From positions 62,001-126,000 of the forward strand of contig NZ_KZ826484.1 in the NCBI RefSeq assembly GCF_003205515.1: 64,000 nt of DNA. The letters run 5' to 3'. Source of the DNA: Litorivita pollutaquae (GTDB lineage Bacteria; Pseudomonadota; Alphaproteobacteria; Rhodobacterales; Rhodobacteraceae). Shown here in pieces: positions 8,445-17,073 of the stretch. The stretch's first letter is position 1; every line of letters starts with the position of its first letter. The position numbers were made by a program, and so were the translations under genes. The notes under the pieces are model-generated. The model ran no database searches, was not told the origin of the DNA, and saw only the letters and a program-made list of their open reading frames with translations.

Positions 8445-10414
8445 GCGGGCCGGCGCAAGACCGCCCGATCCTCTGGACGCCCAGCGCAGAGCGGGCGCAG
8501 GCTTCGACGATGGCGCAATTCACACGATTTTTGGCGGAAAAACGCGGGCTGTCCTTTGAAGATCACAAGGCGCTTTGGGAATGGAGCGTCGATGACATCG
8601 ACACGTTCTGGCCCGCGATCATCGAATTTTTCGATCTGCAATTCGATGCACCATGGCAAGCGGTACTGCCAGAGCGCAAAATGGAGGGGGCCGATTGGTT
8701 TCCCGGTGCCCAGCTGAACTATGCCGCGCAGGTGTTGCGCCACGCCGAAACATATCCGGACAAGCCGGCGCTGATCAGCCATTCGGAGACCTTCGGGCGG
8801 ACCGAATTGACATGGGCCGAGCTGCGCGATCAAGTGGCTTCCTTGGCCTCGCATCTGCGCGAGATGGGTGTGGAGATGGGTGACCGCGTGGTGGCCATCC
8901 TGCCCAATACCTCCCCCGCATTGGTCAGCTTTCTCGCCGCCGCCAGCGTTGGTGCGATTTGGTCTTTATGTTCGCCGGACATGGGCCATGTGGCGATTTT
9001 GGACCGGTTCCGGCAAATCGAGCCAAAGGTGCTCATCGCTCAAGACGGATATACCCACGCCGGAAAAAGCCACGACCGGCGCGACGTTGTCGAGCAAATC
9101 GCGGCGGCCCTGCCCAGCCTTGTGGCGCGGGTGTACATTCCCGTTGCTGACGATTTGCCTGAGGGCGCTTTGGATTATGCGACCCTGGTGCAGCGCAAAG
9201 CCCCTCTTGTGATTGATCCGGTGCCGTTTTCGCATCCGATCTGGGTGGTCTATTCCTCGGGCACCACGGGCAACCCGAAACCTATCGTGCATTCCCATGG
9301 CGGTGTATTGCTTATCGCCTGTGCGCAAAGCCTCCACATGGATTTGGGACCGGATGACCGGTTCTTGTGGCTGACCTCTTCGGGTTGGATCATGTGGAAT
9401 TCCCAATGGACGGCGCTTGCTCTCGGGGGGACGGTCGTATGCCATGACGGCGCACCAAACCATCCCGATTTGATGGAACTGTGGCGAATTGCCGACACCG
9501 AAAAGCTGACCTTCTTTGGCGCCGGCGCGGCCTTCTATATGGGCTGCCAAAAGGCAGGAATCACCCCGCGCACTGCGGTGAACCTGTCGGCTCTGAGGTC
9601 TTTGGGCTCGACCGGATCGCCTTTGTCGGCAGAGGCCTATGAGTGGATTTACGCGGATGTAAAACCGGATGTCTGGCTTGCGCCGATCTCTGGCGGCACC
9701 GATCTTGCCAGCGCATTTGTGGCAGGGCACCCCGAATTGCCGGTGCGCGCGGGCGAAATGCAGGCGCGTGTTTTGGGCAATGCCGTGCGGGCCTTTGACG
9801 AGGCCGGGAATGAAGTGATCGGCGAGGTCGGGGAATTGGTTTGCACCGCACCCCTGCCCGCGATGCCGCTTTATTTTTGGGGCGACGAAGACGGAAGCCG
9901 TTTTCACGAAAGCTATTTTGATACCTACCCCGGTGTTTGGCGGCACGGCGATTGGATTGAAATCACGCCTGAGGGCGGCTCGATCATCTATGGCCGCTCG
10001 GATGCGACCATCAACCGGCGCGGATTGCGGCTTGGGTCCTCCGAGATTTATCGCGCGGTCGAAGCCTTGCCGGAAATCGCGGATTCTCTGGTTGTCGATC
10101 TGGAATTTCTGGGGCGCGAAAGCTTTATGCCGCTGTTCATTGTGCTCGCGAATGATGTGACGATGGGCCCCGACATCGAGGCCAAGATCAAAGCCGCCGT
10201 GCGCGAAAACGTGTCAGCCCGTTTTGTGCCGGACGAGGTTGTGGTGATGGCAGAGGTGCCGCGGACGATATCAGGTAAAAAGCTGGAAGTGCCGGTGAAG
10301 AAGCTGCTTTTGGGGGGCGATCCGGCGACGGTCGTGAACCGCGACTCCATGGCCAATCCCGCATGTTTTGATGCCTATATTGCCTATGCGGAAAAACACG
10401 CGGCATCGACGTAA
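8441..10414 (+). CDS. aacS: Acetoacetyl-CoA synthetase
   Basis: Cytosolic ATP-dependent ligase that activates acetoacetate to acetoacetyl-CoA through an adenylate, feeding ketone-body and polyhydroxybutyrate metabolism. At 657 residues it is the standard length for this ANL-superfamily enzyme. The P-loop-like motif YSSGTTGNPKPIVHSHGG lies near residues 270-287. TSSGWIMWNSQW, SGGTDLASAF and YGRSDATINRRGLRLGSSEIYR follow in family order, and the C-terminal catalytic lysine region is RTISGKKLEVPVKK near 607-620. It overlaps the upstream serine hydrolase by four bases. Confidence 0.93.
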   Translation: MSGPAQDRPILWTPSAERAQASTMAQFTRFLAEKRGLSFEDHKALWEWSVDDIDTFWPAIIEFFDLQFDAPWQAVLPERKMEGADWFPGAQLNYAAQVLRHAETYPDKPALISHSETFGRTELTWAELRDQVASLASHLREMGVEMGDRVVAILPNTSPALVSFLAAASVGAIWSLCSPDMGHVAILDRFRQIEPKVLIAQDGYTHAGKSHDRRDVVEQIAAALPSLVARVYIPVADDLPEGALDYATLVQRKAPLVIDPVPFSHPIWVVYSSGTTGNPKPIVHSHGGVLLIACAQSLHMDLGPDDRFLWLTSSGWIMWNSQWTALALGGTVVCHDGAPNHPDLMELWRIADTEKLTFFGAGAAFYMGCQKAGITPRTAVNLSALRSLGSTGSPLSAEAYEWIYADVKPDVWLAPISGGTDLASAFVAGHPELPVRAGEMQARVLGNAVRAFDEAGNEVIGEVGELVCTAPLPAMPLYFWGDEDGSRFHESYFDTYPGVWRHGDWIEITPEGGSIIYGRSDATINRRGLRLGSSEIYRAVEALPEIADSLVVDLEFLGRESFMPLFIVLANDVTMGPDIEAKIKAAVRENVSARFVPDEVVVMAEVPRTISGKKLEVPVKKLLLGGDPATVVNRDSMANPACFDAYIAYAEKHAAST

Positions 10415-10417
10415 AAA

Positions 10418-10455
10418 TCGAAGATGCGGCGAAACAGAGACTGTTTTCCCGCATC
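10418..10455 (-). terminator. Probable terminator of regA
   Basis: GATGCGG (10423-10429) and CCGCATC (10449-10455) close a long stem containing GAAACAG/CTGTTTT. On the minus strand it is followed by TTCGATTTTTA, 8 bases after the regA stop. It may also slow transcripts arriving from aacS. Confidence 0.55.
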
Positions 10456-10462
10456 CCAACGC

Positions 10463-11014
10463 CTAACGCGGTGAGCGTTTCGCCAAAATACGTTGCAAGG
10501 TCCGGCGGTGCATATTGAGCCGCCGCGCGGTTTCCGACACGTTGCGATCACAAAGCTCGTAGACCCGTTGGATATGCTCCCAACGCACGCGGTCGGCGCT
10601 CATCGGGTTTTCCGGCGGCGGCGGCAATTCATCGCCCGTGGCCAGCAACGCATTGGTAATATCGGTGGCATCGGCGGGTTTGGACAGGTAATCCGTAGCG
10701 CCGATTTTGACCGCCGCCACGGCGGTGGCAATCGCACCATATCCGGTCAAGACAACCACGCGGCAATCGGGGCGTTTTTCGCGCAGGACTTCAACCACAT
10801 CAAGCCCATTACCATCGCCAAGCCGCAGGTCACAGACCGCATAGGCGGGCGGGCGGGCCGTTGCAATCGCCTTACCGGCGGCGACGGACAGAGCGGTTTC
10901 AACCTGAAAGCCGCGCTTTTCCATGGCCTTGGCCAAACGGCGCAAAAACGGCTCGTCGTCGTCGAGCAGCAAAAGCGTCTTATCTTCGCCGATCTGTGCC
11001 AATTCCTCTGCCAT
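10463..11014 (-). CDS. regA: RegA/PrrA/ActR-family redox response regulator
   Basis: Global redox response regulator, partner of the RegB/PrrB kinase. In Rhodobacter species it controls photosynthesis, respiration, nitrogen and hydrogen metabolism. 183 residues: a receiver domain with acidic DDD at 18-20, phospho-acceptor Asp62 (AVCDLRLGDG), VVLTGYGA and LSKPAD. A Pro-rich linker (PPPPEN) follows, then a Fis-type helix-turn-helix NVSETARRLNMHRRTLQRILAKR at the C-terminus, very typical of RegA. The ATG at 11014 follows GGGGAG. It is the second gene after senC on the minus strand, with regB divergent, the classic reg locus. Confidence 0.93.
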   Translation of the reverse strand: MAEELAQIGEDKTLLLLDDDEPFLRRLAKAMEKRGFQVETALSVAAGKAIATARPPAYAVCDLRLGDGNGLDVVEVLREKRPDCRVVVLTGYGAIATAVAAVKIGATDYLSKPADATDITNALLATGDELPPPPENPMSADRVRWEHIQRVYELCDRNVSETARRLNMHRRTLQRILAKRSPR

Positions 11015-11100
11015 GCCTGCTCCCCTCGCGCGCAAATATTAGATCGGTTCTATATAGCATTGCGCGAGGCGTCAAACGTCGACGCGCCGAGGCAAATGGC

Positions 11101-11733
11101 TTATTTCGCTGCCTCGACAAAGCATTGGATGCGGTCGGCCATAACCTCCGGCGTATCGCCGCGTTTGAAAAATTCGACAAATCCATGCCCCGGCAGGACA
11201 AGATAGCTTTGGGTCGAATGATCCACGAGGTAGAATTCTTCGTCGCCGTCTTCGGGTTCATGCGCCTTGTAATAGGTGCGATAAGCGCGGCTGGCGGCGG
11301 CAACCTGTTCAGCCGTTCCGGTCAGGCCAAGCATCCGCGGATGCAGATTGTCTGTGAAGTCGCGCAGCACCTCCGGCGTGTCACGTTTCGGGTCGATCGA
11401 AATGAACACCGGTTGCACAATTGTGCCGCGTTCTTCGAGAATTTCGATGGCTTCGGCATTTCGGGCGTTGTCGAGCGGGCAGACATCGGGGCAAAACGTA
11501 TAGCCAAAATACAGCAGGCTGGGTTGATTGATCACATCGGTGTCGGTCACGGTGTTTCCGGTTTCGTCGATCAGTTCAAACGGGCCGCCAATCTCCGCCC
11601 CGGTCGCAGAGGCGCTGCAGGCGGCAAAGATGTCATCATCATTCATTGTGGTTTTTCCGAACCCCAAGATCCAGAAGACGGCCAAGACGGTCACCATCAC
11701 AGCCGCCGCAATCAAAGCATAAATACGAGTCAT
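11101..11733 (-). CDS. senC: SCO1/SenC/PrrC copper chaperone
   Basis: Membrane-anchored periplasmic SCO1/SenC protein involved in copper delivery to cytochrome oxidase, and in Rhodobacter in relaying the redox signal to RegB. 210 residues with one N-terminal transmembrane helix (about 5-25). The thioredoxin-fold domain carries the copper-binding Cys pair in FCPDVCP (Cys81, Cys85) and the distal His in VDHSTQSYLV. The ATG at 11733 is chosen because it begins the membrane anchor; the 24 in-frame codons before it are unlike the family. The gene lies upstream of regA and is divergent from regB. Confidence 0.92.
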   Translation of the reverse strand: MTRIYALIAAAVMVTVLAVFWILGFGKTTMNDDDIFAACSASATGAEIGGPFELIDETGNTVTDTDVINQPSLLYFGYTFCPDVCPLDNARNAEAIEILEERGTIVQPVFISIDPKRDTPEVLRDFTDNLHPRMLGLTGTAEQVAAASRAYRTYYKAHEPEDGDEEFYLVDHSTQSYLVLPGHGFVEFFKRGDTPEVMADRIQCFVEAAK

Positions 11734-11752
11734 TTCAGCCACTTTCCTCAGC

Positions 11753-11782
11753 TTGGCGCTTGCAGCGCGTCGCCCGTTATCT
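11753..11782 (+). promoter_or_regulatory. Possible regB promoter
   Basis: TTGGCG (11753-11758), 18-base spacer, TTATCT (11777-11782), about 45 bases before the regB start in the 93-bp gap shared with senC. Weak match, reported as a candidate only. Confidence 0.3.
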
Positions 11783-11826
11783 AACATGCGAGGCCAATCT
11801 TGCAACGCGATACGAGCGCCACATAC

Positions 11827-13206
11827 ATGTCAGACACCCAACCCACACTCTATGTGACGAACCAACGCGGCAACTGGATCCGGCTACGGACCCTAATTGC
11901 GCTACGGTGGGGGGCGATTATCGGACAATTGGCCGCCCTGATCGCAGCCAAACACCTATATGGGCTGAATCTGGAATTCGGGCTTTGTTATCTGGTGGTC
12001 GGGGTTTCGGTAATCGCCAATGTGGTTGCAATGTTCATCTTCCCCGAAAGCAAACGGCTGACCGAGGTGCAAAACCTTGCGATGGTGATGTTCGATTTGC
12101 TGCAACTGGGATTGCTTTTGTATCTCACTGGCGGGCTGCACAATCCGTTCTCCATCCTGATCGTTGGGCCGGTGACGGTCGCGGCGGCGGCCTTGACCCT
12201 ACGCTCTTCGATTCTGGTCGGGGTGACGGCCATTTTGATTGTCACGCTGCTGTCGCAATATCATCTACCTCTGCGCACCGATCAGGGGTTTGTATTGCAC
12301 ATCCCCGTTGTGTTTGTCTTCGGCACATGGGCTGCAATCAGCATCGCAACAGTGTTTATGGGGATCTATTCGCGGTGGATCGTGACGGAAATGCACGCCA
12401 TGTCGGATGCTTTGTCCGCGACGCAAATGGCCTTGTCGCGCGAGCAGAAATTGACAGATCTGGGCGGTGTCGTGGCGGCGGCGGCGCATGAACTGGGAAC
12501 ACCTTTGGCGACGATCAAGTTAACCAGTGCCGAATTGATCGAGGATTTGGATGATTTCCCCGAAATGCAAGAGGATGCGCGTCTGATCCGCGCCCAGGCC
12601 GACCGCTGCCGCGATATTTTGCACTCCATGGGCCGCGCCGGCAAGGATGACCTGCACCTGCGTCAGGCCCCCTTGATGGCTGTTATCGAAGAGGCCGCCG
12701 AACCGCATCAAAACCGCGGCAAAACCGTGATGATCACCGAAGGTGGCACCGCACCCCAGCCCGCTATCCTGCGCCGTCCCGAGATTATTCACGGGCTGCG
12801 CAATCTGATCCAAAATGCTGTCGATTTCGCCCGCGCGAATGTCTGGATCGAGGCCACGTGGGACGAGGGCCGGGTTGGCATCCGGATCATGGACGATGGT
12901 CACGGATATCCTGCGCATGTGCTTGGAAGAATTGGCGATCCCTTCATACGGCGCAGCACAGGGCTACGGGATCAACGACCGGGATATGAGGGCATGGGAC
13001 TGGGCCTTTTTATCGCCAAAACCCTGCTTGAACGCTCCGGCGGGGAACTCACCTTTGCCAATGGCTTGGATAACAGCCGTGACCCGAAAGTGCCGCCAAG
13101 ACCCTCGGGCGCCGTAGTCGAGGTGACATGGCCACGCCATGTGATTGATGCGCGCGACGGGGCAAATGCGGTGCCGCTTGGGCCAAATGAACGTATCGAA
13201 GTTTAA
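11827..13206 (+). CDS. regB: RegB/PrrB redox sensor histidine kinase
   Basis: Inner-membrane sensor kinase that phosphorylates RegA according to quinone-pool redox state. 459 residues: six hydrophobic segments in the first 180, including the quinone-site motif GGLHNPF at 102-108. The H-box is AAAHELGTPLATI with His221. A Cys261 in QADRCRDILHSMGRAGKDDL matches in position and context the redox-active cysteine described in Rhodobacter RegB (40 residues after the His in both). The ATPase domain has HGLRNLIQNAVDFA, DDGHGYP and GMGLGLFIAKTLLE. Start 11827 (MSDTQPTLYV) is the family N-terminus; an upstream in-frame ATG at 11800 is less likely. Confidence 0.93.
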   Translation: MSDTQPTLYVTNQRGNWIRLRTLIALRWGAIIGQLAALIAAKHLYGLNLEFGLCYLVVGVSVIANVVAMFIFPESKRLTEVQNLAMVMFDLLQLGLLLYLTGGLHNPFSILIVGPVTVAAAALTLRSSILVGVTAILIVTLLSQYHLPLRTDQGFVLHIPVVFVFGTWAAISIATVFMGIYSRWIVTEMHAMSDALSATQMALSREQKLTDLGGVVAAAAHELGTPLATIKLTSAELIEDLDDFPEMQEDARLIRAQADRCRDILHSMGRAGKDDLHLRQAPLMAVIEEAAEPHQNRGKTVMITEGGTAPQPAILRRPEIIHGLRNLIQNAVDFARANVWIEATWDEGRVGIRIMDDGHGYPAHVLGRIGDPFIRRSTGLRDQRPGYEGMGLGLFIAKTLLERSGGELTFANGLDNSRDPKVPPRPSGAVVEVTWPRHVIDARDGANAVPLGPNERIEV

Positions 13207-13221
13207 CTATTTCGTCACCAA

Positions 13222-13236
13222 TTAATCTGGAATTAA
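13222..13236. promoter_or_regulatory. Consensus CtrA-binding box upstream of the DivL-like gene
   Basis: TTAATCTGGAATTAACC is an exact TTAA-N7-TTAAC match, centred about 50 bp before the start codon of the PAS protein, a typical activator or repressor position. Binding is inferred. Confidence 0.6.
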
Positions 13237-13280
13237 CCAATTCGTTCTGTTGTGATGGGGGGACCCAATAGGATATTCCA

Positions 13281-14843
13281 ATGCTCGACCCGATCTATCT
13301 TGAATATGCTGGCCTGATCTTAATTGCCCTTTCGGTGGCGATTGCCGCATTGTGGATCGTTTCTGTCGCCGAACCGCGCCGACGTGATCGCGAGGTGCCG
13401 GCCCCCGATAGCCAGGACGGGCGTCAGGTGCATTTCGTATTTGACGGCGATGCCCTCTACGAGGCGTCTTTGCCCGCCGAATTGATGCTCAACAGCAAGC
13501 CCACCCCACCGACCGATTGGGCCGGTGTCCGTGAGCATCTGCTCGCACGCTTTCCGACCCTGCCCGAGGATTGGCGTTTGGTGCAAACCGGCATCACCAT
13601 GAACGTGCATGCCGACGAACCTGCCGATTTGGGCGAAATCACCTTGGCCCGCAAAGGCAACCGATTGCGTATGACATTGGTCGAGGCGCTCGGCAGCGAG
13701 CCGGAACACCGGTTGGACCTGTTGGAGCAGGAATTGCAAACCCTGCGCCAAGCCGCCCAAGGTGCCCCCTATCCGATCTGGCAAACCAACGATCAAGGCA
13801 CGCTCTTGTGGTACAATGATGCCTATCGCACGTTGTTTGCCCGCGTCACCTCCGGTGACAAAGACCCGATGAAGGCAGACCCGTTGTTCGATCTCGATTT
13901 AGACGAAAACCGGCGGCGGCTGCGGCTGCGCAATTCGCTCAGATCCGAGGTCTCCGACGAAATTTTCTGGTTTGATATCAGTTCGTCGCGCTTTGATGAT
14001 ATCTGGATGAACTATGCGATTGATGTGAACGCGGTGGTCAATGCCGAGATCGCGCAACGCAATTTTGTTCAGACCCTGACCAAAACCTTTGCGCAGCTTT
14101 CCATCGGCCTTGCGATTTTTGACCGCAACCGGCAATTGGCGCTGTTCAACCCCGCTTTGATCGACCTGACGTCTCTGCCCGCCGATTTCCTCAGCGCGCG
14201 GCCCAATCTATTGTCGTTTTTTGACCGGCTGCGCGACAAGCACATGATGCCGGAGCCAAAGAATTACTCGACCTGGCGCGAACAAATTGCAGATCTTGTC
14301 GCGGCGGCGACCGATGGGCGCTATCACGAAACATGGACCCTACCCGCAGGTCAGACCTACCGTGTAACCGGGCGACCCCATCCCGATGGGGCCGTGGCAT
14401 TCTTGTTTGAAGACATTAGCGCCGAAGTTACCCTGACCCGCCGTTTCCGGTCGCAACTGGAGTTCGGGCAAACAGTTGTAGATAAAATCAGCGAAGCCGT
14501 CGCGGTGTTCTCGCCCACGGGCGTTCTCGTCCTGTGCAACAGCGCCTACCGCAAGCTGTGGGGTATTGATCCGGACAATAGTTTTGCCGAAATGACCATC
14601 AGCGATGCGGTTGGCCATTGGAATGAAAAATGTCCCTCCGCAACCGCATGGCCGCGCGCCCGGCGCTTCATGACGGCCTTTGGCGAACGCAGTGCATGGA
14701 CCGTCACCGAAAAAACTGTCGATGGCACGGATTTGACGTGCCGGTTTGAACCGCTGGTTGGAGGGTCGACCTTTGTCTGCTTTGAGATGGACGGCAATGC
14801 GCGCCTTGCGGCTCCCACCGATATTGAAACCGCCGAAAGCTAA
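13281..14843 (+). CDS. divL: DivL-like PAS-domain protein without kinase domain
   Basis: 520-residue membrane-anchored sensor protein. One transmembrane helix lies near residues 9-29, then a variable region. Three PAS-like repeats follow: PYPIWQTNDQGTLLWYNDAYRTLF (about 160), IGLAIFDRNRQLALFNPALIDL (about 273) and AVAVFSPTGVLVLCNSAYRKLWGID (about 410). No H-box, N-box or G-box follows; the protein ends shortly after the last PAS. In Caulobacter DivL the PAS part is followed by a pseudokinase that steers CckA and CtrA. In Rhodobacterales a PAS-only DivL affecting CtrA has been described in Rhodobacter capsulatus. Position directly before tsaE, as I recall for alphaproteobacterial divL, supports the call, as does the CtrA box upstream. 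Identity as divL is likely but rests on context plus architecture. Confidence 0.7.
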   Translation: MLDPIYLEYAGLILIALSVAIAALWIVSVAEPRRRDREVPAPDSQDGRQVHFVFDGDALYEASLPAELMLNSKPTPPTDWAGVREHLLARFPTLPEDWRLVQTGITMNVHADEPADLGEITLARKGNRLRMTLVEALGSEPEHRLDLLEQELQTLRQAAQGAPYPIWQTNDQGTLLWYNDAYRTLFARVTSGDKDPMKADPLFDLDLDENRRRLRLRNSLRSEVSDEIFWFDISSSRFDDIWMNYAIDVNAVVNAEIAQRNFVQTLTKTFAQLSIGLAIFDRNRQLALFNPALIDLTSLPADFLSARPNLLSFFDRLRDKHMMPEPKNYSTWREQIADLVAAATDGRYHETWTLPAGQTYRVTGRPHPDGAVAFLFEDISAEVTLTRRFRSQLEFGQTVVDKISEAVAVFSPTGVLVLCNSAYRKLWGIDPDNSFAEMTISDAVGHWNEKCPSATAWPRARRFMTAFGERSAWTVTEKTVDGTDLTCRFEPLVGGSTFVCFEMDGNARLAAPTDIETAES

Positions 14844-14897
14844 TGCGCGGCGCCCTTCTTGGCTTGCAGCGGCGGCGCGGTAGGGTAATCTCGCGCC

Positions 14898-15374
14898 ATG
14901 TTGCGCAGTCCCGTTTCCTTTTCCTGGTCAAGCCCGGAGGCCACCGAAGCCTTCGCACGCGCCCTCGCGCCGCGTCTCGATGCGGGAGATGTGATCGAGT
15001 TGGAAGGCGGAATCGGCGCGGGTAAAACCCATTTCGCCCGTGCGCTGATCTTGGCACGTCTGGCCGCGCCCGAAGACATCCCCTCCCCGACATTCACACT
15101 TGTGCAAACATATGATTGCGCGGACGGAATCGAGATATGGCATGCCGATCTCTATCGCCTGTCGCACCCGGACGAAGCCATTGAGCTTGGGTTTGACGAA
15201 GCTTTCGAAAATGCGATTTGCCTGATTGAATGGCCGGATCGATTGGCCGACCTTCGCCCGACATCAGCCTTGAGATTGAAGCTGGAGGCGTCAGACGCCG
15301 CAGGCGAACGGTTGGCCGTTGCAACATGGCGCGATCCGCGTTGGGCAAAAAAACTGGAAGGGCTGTTACCATGA
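14898..15374 (+). CDS. tsaE: tRNA threonylcarbamoyladenosine biosynthesis ATPase TsaE
   Basis: P-loop ATPase that works with TsaB and TsaD in forming the t6A modification at position 37 of ANN-decoding tRNAs. 158 residues, normal family length. It has Walker A GGIGAGKT at 37-44, the family motif SPTFTLVQTY near 75, HADLYRL near 95 and LIEWPDRL near 120. The start at 14898 (MLRSPVSFSW) is 54 bases after the DivL-like gene. The stop overlaps the next start (ATGA), so translation of the phosphotransferase is coupled. It heads the tsaE-amgK-murU-addB-addA chain. Confidence 0.93.
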   Translation: MLRSPVSFSWSSPEATEAFARALAPRLDAGDVIELEGGIGAGKTHFARALILARLAAPEDIPSPTFTLVQTYDCADGIEIWHADLYRLSHPDEAIELGFDEAFENAICLIEWPDRLADLRPTSALRLKLEASDAAGERLAVATWRDPRWAKKLEGLLP

Positions 15375-16405
15375 CGGACCGGCACGCATTGGCGTACGCA
15401 TTTCTAAAGCGCACCGGGTGGGATCAGGCGGCCCGCGCCCCTCTGGCGGGGGATGCGTCGAACCGGAAATACGAACGCCTGTGTCACCAAGACGGGCGTG
15501 CTGCCGTATTGATGGATGCGCCTACCGAACGCGGCGAAGACGTGCGGCCATTTGTGTCGATCGCACGGTATTTGTCGGGATTGGGGTTGAGTGCGCCGGA
15601 GATTTACGCGGAAGATGCACGCAATGGGTTTTTGCTGCTCGAAGACCTCGGGGATGCCCTGTTCGCGCGGGTGATGGCGGATGATCCGGCACTCGAACGG
15701 CCGCTTTATGAGGCCGCGACCGACGCGTTATTGCACTTGCACCGCGCGCCGCCGCCCACCGGTTTGGCGGCCTATTCGCCGCAGTATATGACCCAAATGG
15801 CGGCTTTGGCCTATGAGTTCTATCTTGCCGGCGCGGCCGAGCATGCTGACGCCGAAACAGCGCAGCCATCACAAGCCTTTGCGCAGGTATTCGAACCCTT
15901 GCTGGCCGCGCGGGCTGCTGAAGCCAGCGTTTTGATCCAGCGCGATTATCATGCCGAGAACCTGCTGTGGCTGCCGGAACGATCCGGTCCGGCGCGCGTC
16001 GGATTGCTGGATTTTCAAGACGCTTTGGCCGGGCATCCGGCCTATGATCTGGTCTCTGTGTTACAAGATGCGCGGCGCGACGTGCCCGAAGCGATAGAGG
16101 CCGACATGATCACCCGTTACATTGCGGCCTCGAAACAGGATGCGGCAAGTTTCGAGGCCGCGTATCACCTTCTTGGCGCGCAGAGAAACCTGCGGATTTT
16201 GGGGGTGTTCGGACGGCTTTGCATGCGTGATGGCAAGGCGCATTACATCGATTTCATCCCTCGGGTCTGGGGCTATCTGATGCGCGATTTGGCCCATCCT
16301 GCCTTGGCGCCTGTCTGTGATATTTTGCGTCGCGATCTACCTGAACCCACTTCCGAAATCCTGCAAAGGCTGAAAGATAAATGCGCGACGCTCCCGAAGC
16401 CTTGA
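15371..16405 (+). CDS. amgK: Amino sugar kinase AmgK (aminoglycoside phosphotransferase family)
   Basis: 344-residue phosphotransferase-family kinase. Directly before a MurU-like nucleotidyltransferase it fits AmgK, the anomeric kinase that phosphorylates N-acetylmuramate and N-acetylglucosamine in the peptidoglycan recycling route that bypasses MurA and the fosfomycin-sensitive step. Catalytic loop IQRDYHAENLLWL (about 195-207) and DFQDALAGHPAYDLVSVLQDARRDV carry the His/Asp/Asn set of the APH fold. An N-terminal nucleotide-binding part contains LAGDASNRKYERL. The ATG at 15371 overlaps the tsaE stop; its own 3' end overlaps murU by 25 bases. Confidence 0.88.
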   Translation: MTDRHALAYAFLKRTGWDQAARAPLAGDASNRKYERLCHQDGRAAVLMDAPTERGEDVRPFVSIARYLSGLGLSAPEIYAEDARNGFLLLEDLGDALFARVMADDPALERPLYEAATDALLHLHRAPPPTGLAAYSPQYMTQMAALAYEFYLAGAAEHADAETAQPSQAFAQVFEPLLAARAAEASVLIQRDYHAENLLWLPERSGPARVGLLDFQDALAGHPAYDLVSVLQDARRDVPEAIEADMITRYIAASKQDAASFEAAYHLLGAQRNLRILGVFGRLCMRDGKAHYIDFIPRVWGYLMRDLAHPALAPVCDILRRDLPEPTSEILQRLKDKCATLPKP

Positions 16406-17073
16406 TGTTGTTTGCGGCCGGTTTCGGCACGCGCATGGGTGCGCTGACCCGGTCACGTCCCAAGCCATTGGTCGAGGTGGCAGGCCGCCCGTTGATTGAC
16501 CACGCGCTTGATCTGGTTACGCCTCTGCGCTTGCCGCGCGTGGTGGCGAACCTGCATTATTTGCCCGAGCAACTTGCAGCGCATCTGTCGTCCAAGGCTG
16601 TCGCGCTTTCGGTCGAAGCACCCGATATCCTCGAGACCGGCGGCGGACTACGTCATGCCTTGCCGTTGCTGGGCACCGGGCCGGTATTCACGCTCAACAC
16701 GGATGCCGTTTGGCATGGCGAGAACCCATTGCAAAGGCTTTTGACACAGTGGGATCCCGACCGCATGGATGCGCTGCTCATCTGCATACCCAAAACTCAA
16801 GCGGTGGGACACAAGGGCGCCGGCGATTTCATTTTGGACGAAACCGGACGTGCCGCGCGCGGACCCGGATTGATCTATGGTGGGGCGCAAATCATCAAAA
16901 CCGATCTGCTGAGCGAAGTGGAGGACTCTGTGTTCTCGCTGAATCTTCTTTGGGACCGGATGCTTGAGACGGGACGGCTCTATGGCGCGCAATACGGCGG
17001 CGCATGGTGCGATGTTGGACACCCGCAGGGCATCATCGACGCCGAAGAAATGATCGGATACCGACATGTTTGA
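16381..17073 (+). CDS. murU: N-acetylmuramate 1-phosphate uridylyltransferase MurU-like
   Basis: 230-residue nucleotidyltransferase with the signature LFAAGFGTRMGALTRSRPKPLV at the N-terminus and TLNTDAVWHG for metal binding. Paired with the AmgK-type kinase it should convert N-acetylmuramic acid 1-phosphate to UDP-MurNAc, completing cell-wall sugar salvage in the cytosol. Its start lies inside the last codons of amgK and its end overlaps addB by 8 bases, so the three are tightly coupled. A mannose-1-phosphate guanylyltransferase annotation would also be possible by homology alone; the neighbour argues for MurU. Confidence 0.87.
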   Translation: MRDAPEALMLFAAGFGTRMGALTRSRPKPLVEVAGRPLIDHALDLVTPLRLPRVVANLHYLPEQLAAHLSSKAVALSVEAPDILETGGGLRHALPLLGTGPVFTLNTDAVWHGENPLQRLLTQWDPDRMDALLICIPKTQAVGHKGAGDFILDETGRAARGPGLIYGGAQIIKTDLLSEVEDSVFSLNLLWDRMLETGRLYGAQYGGAWCDVGHPQGIIDAEEMIGYRHV

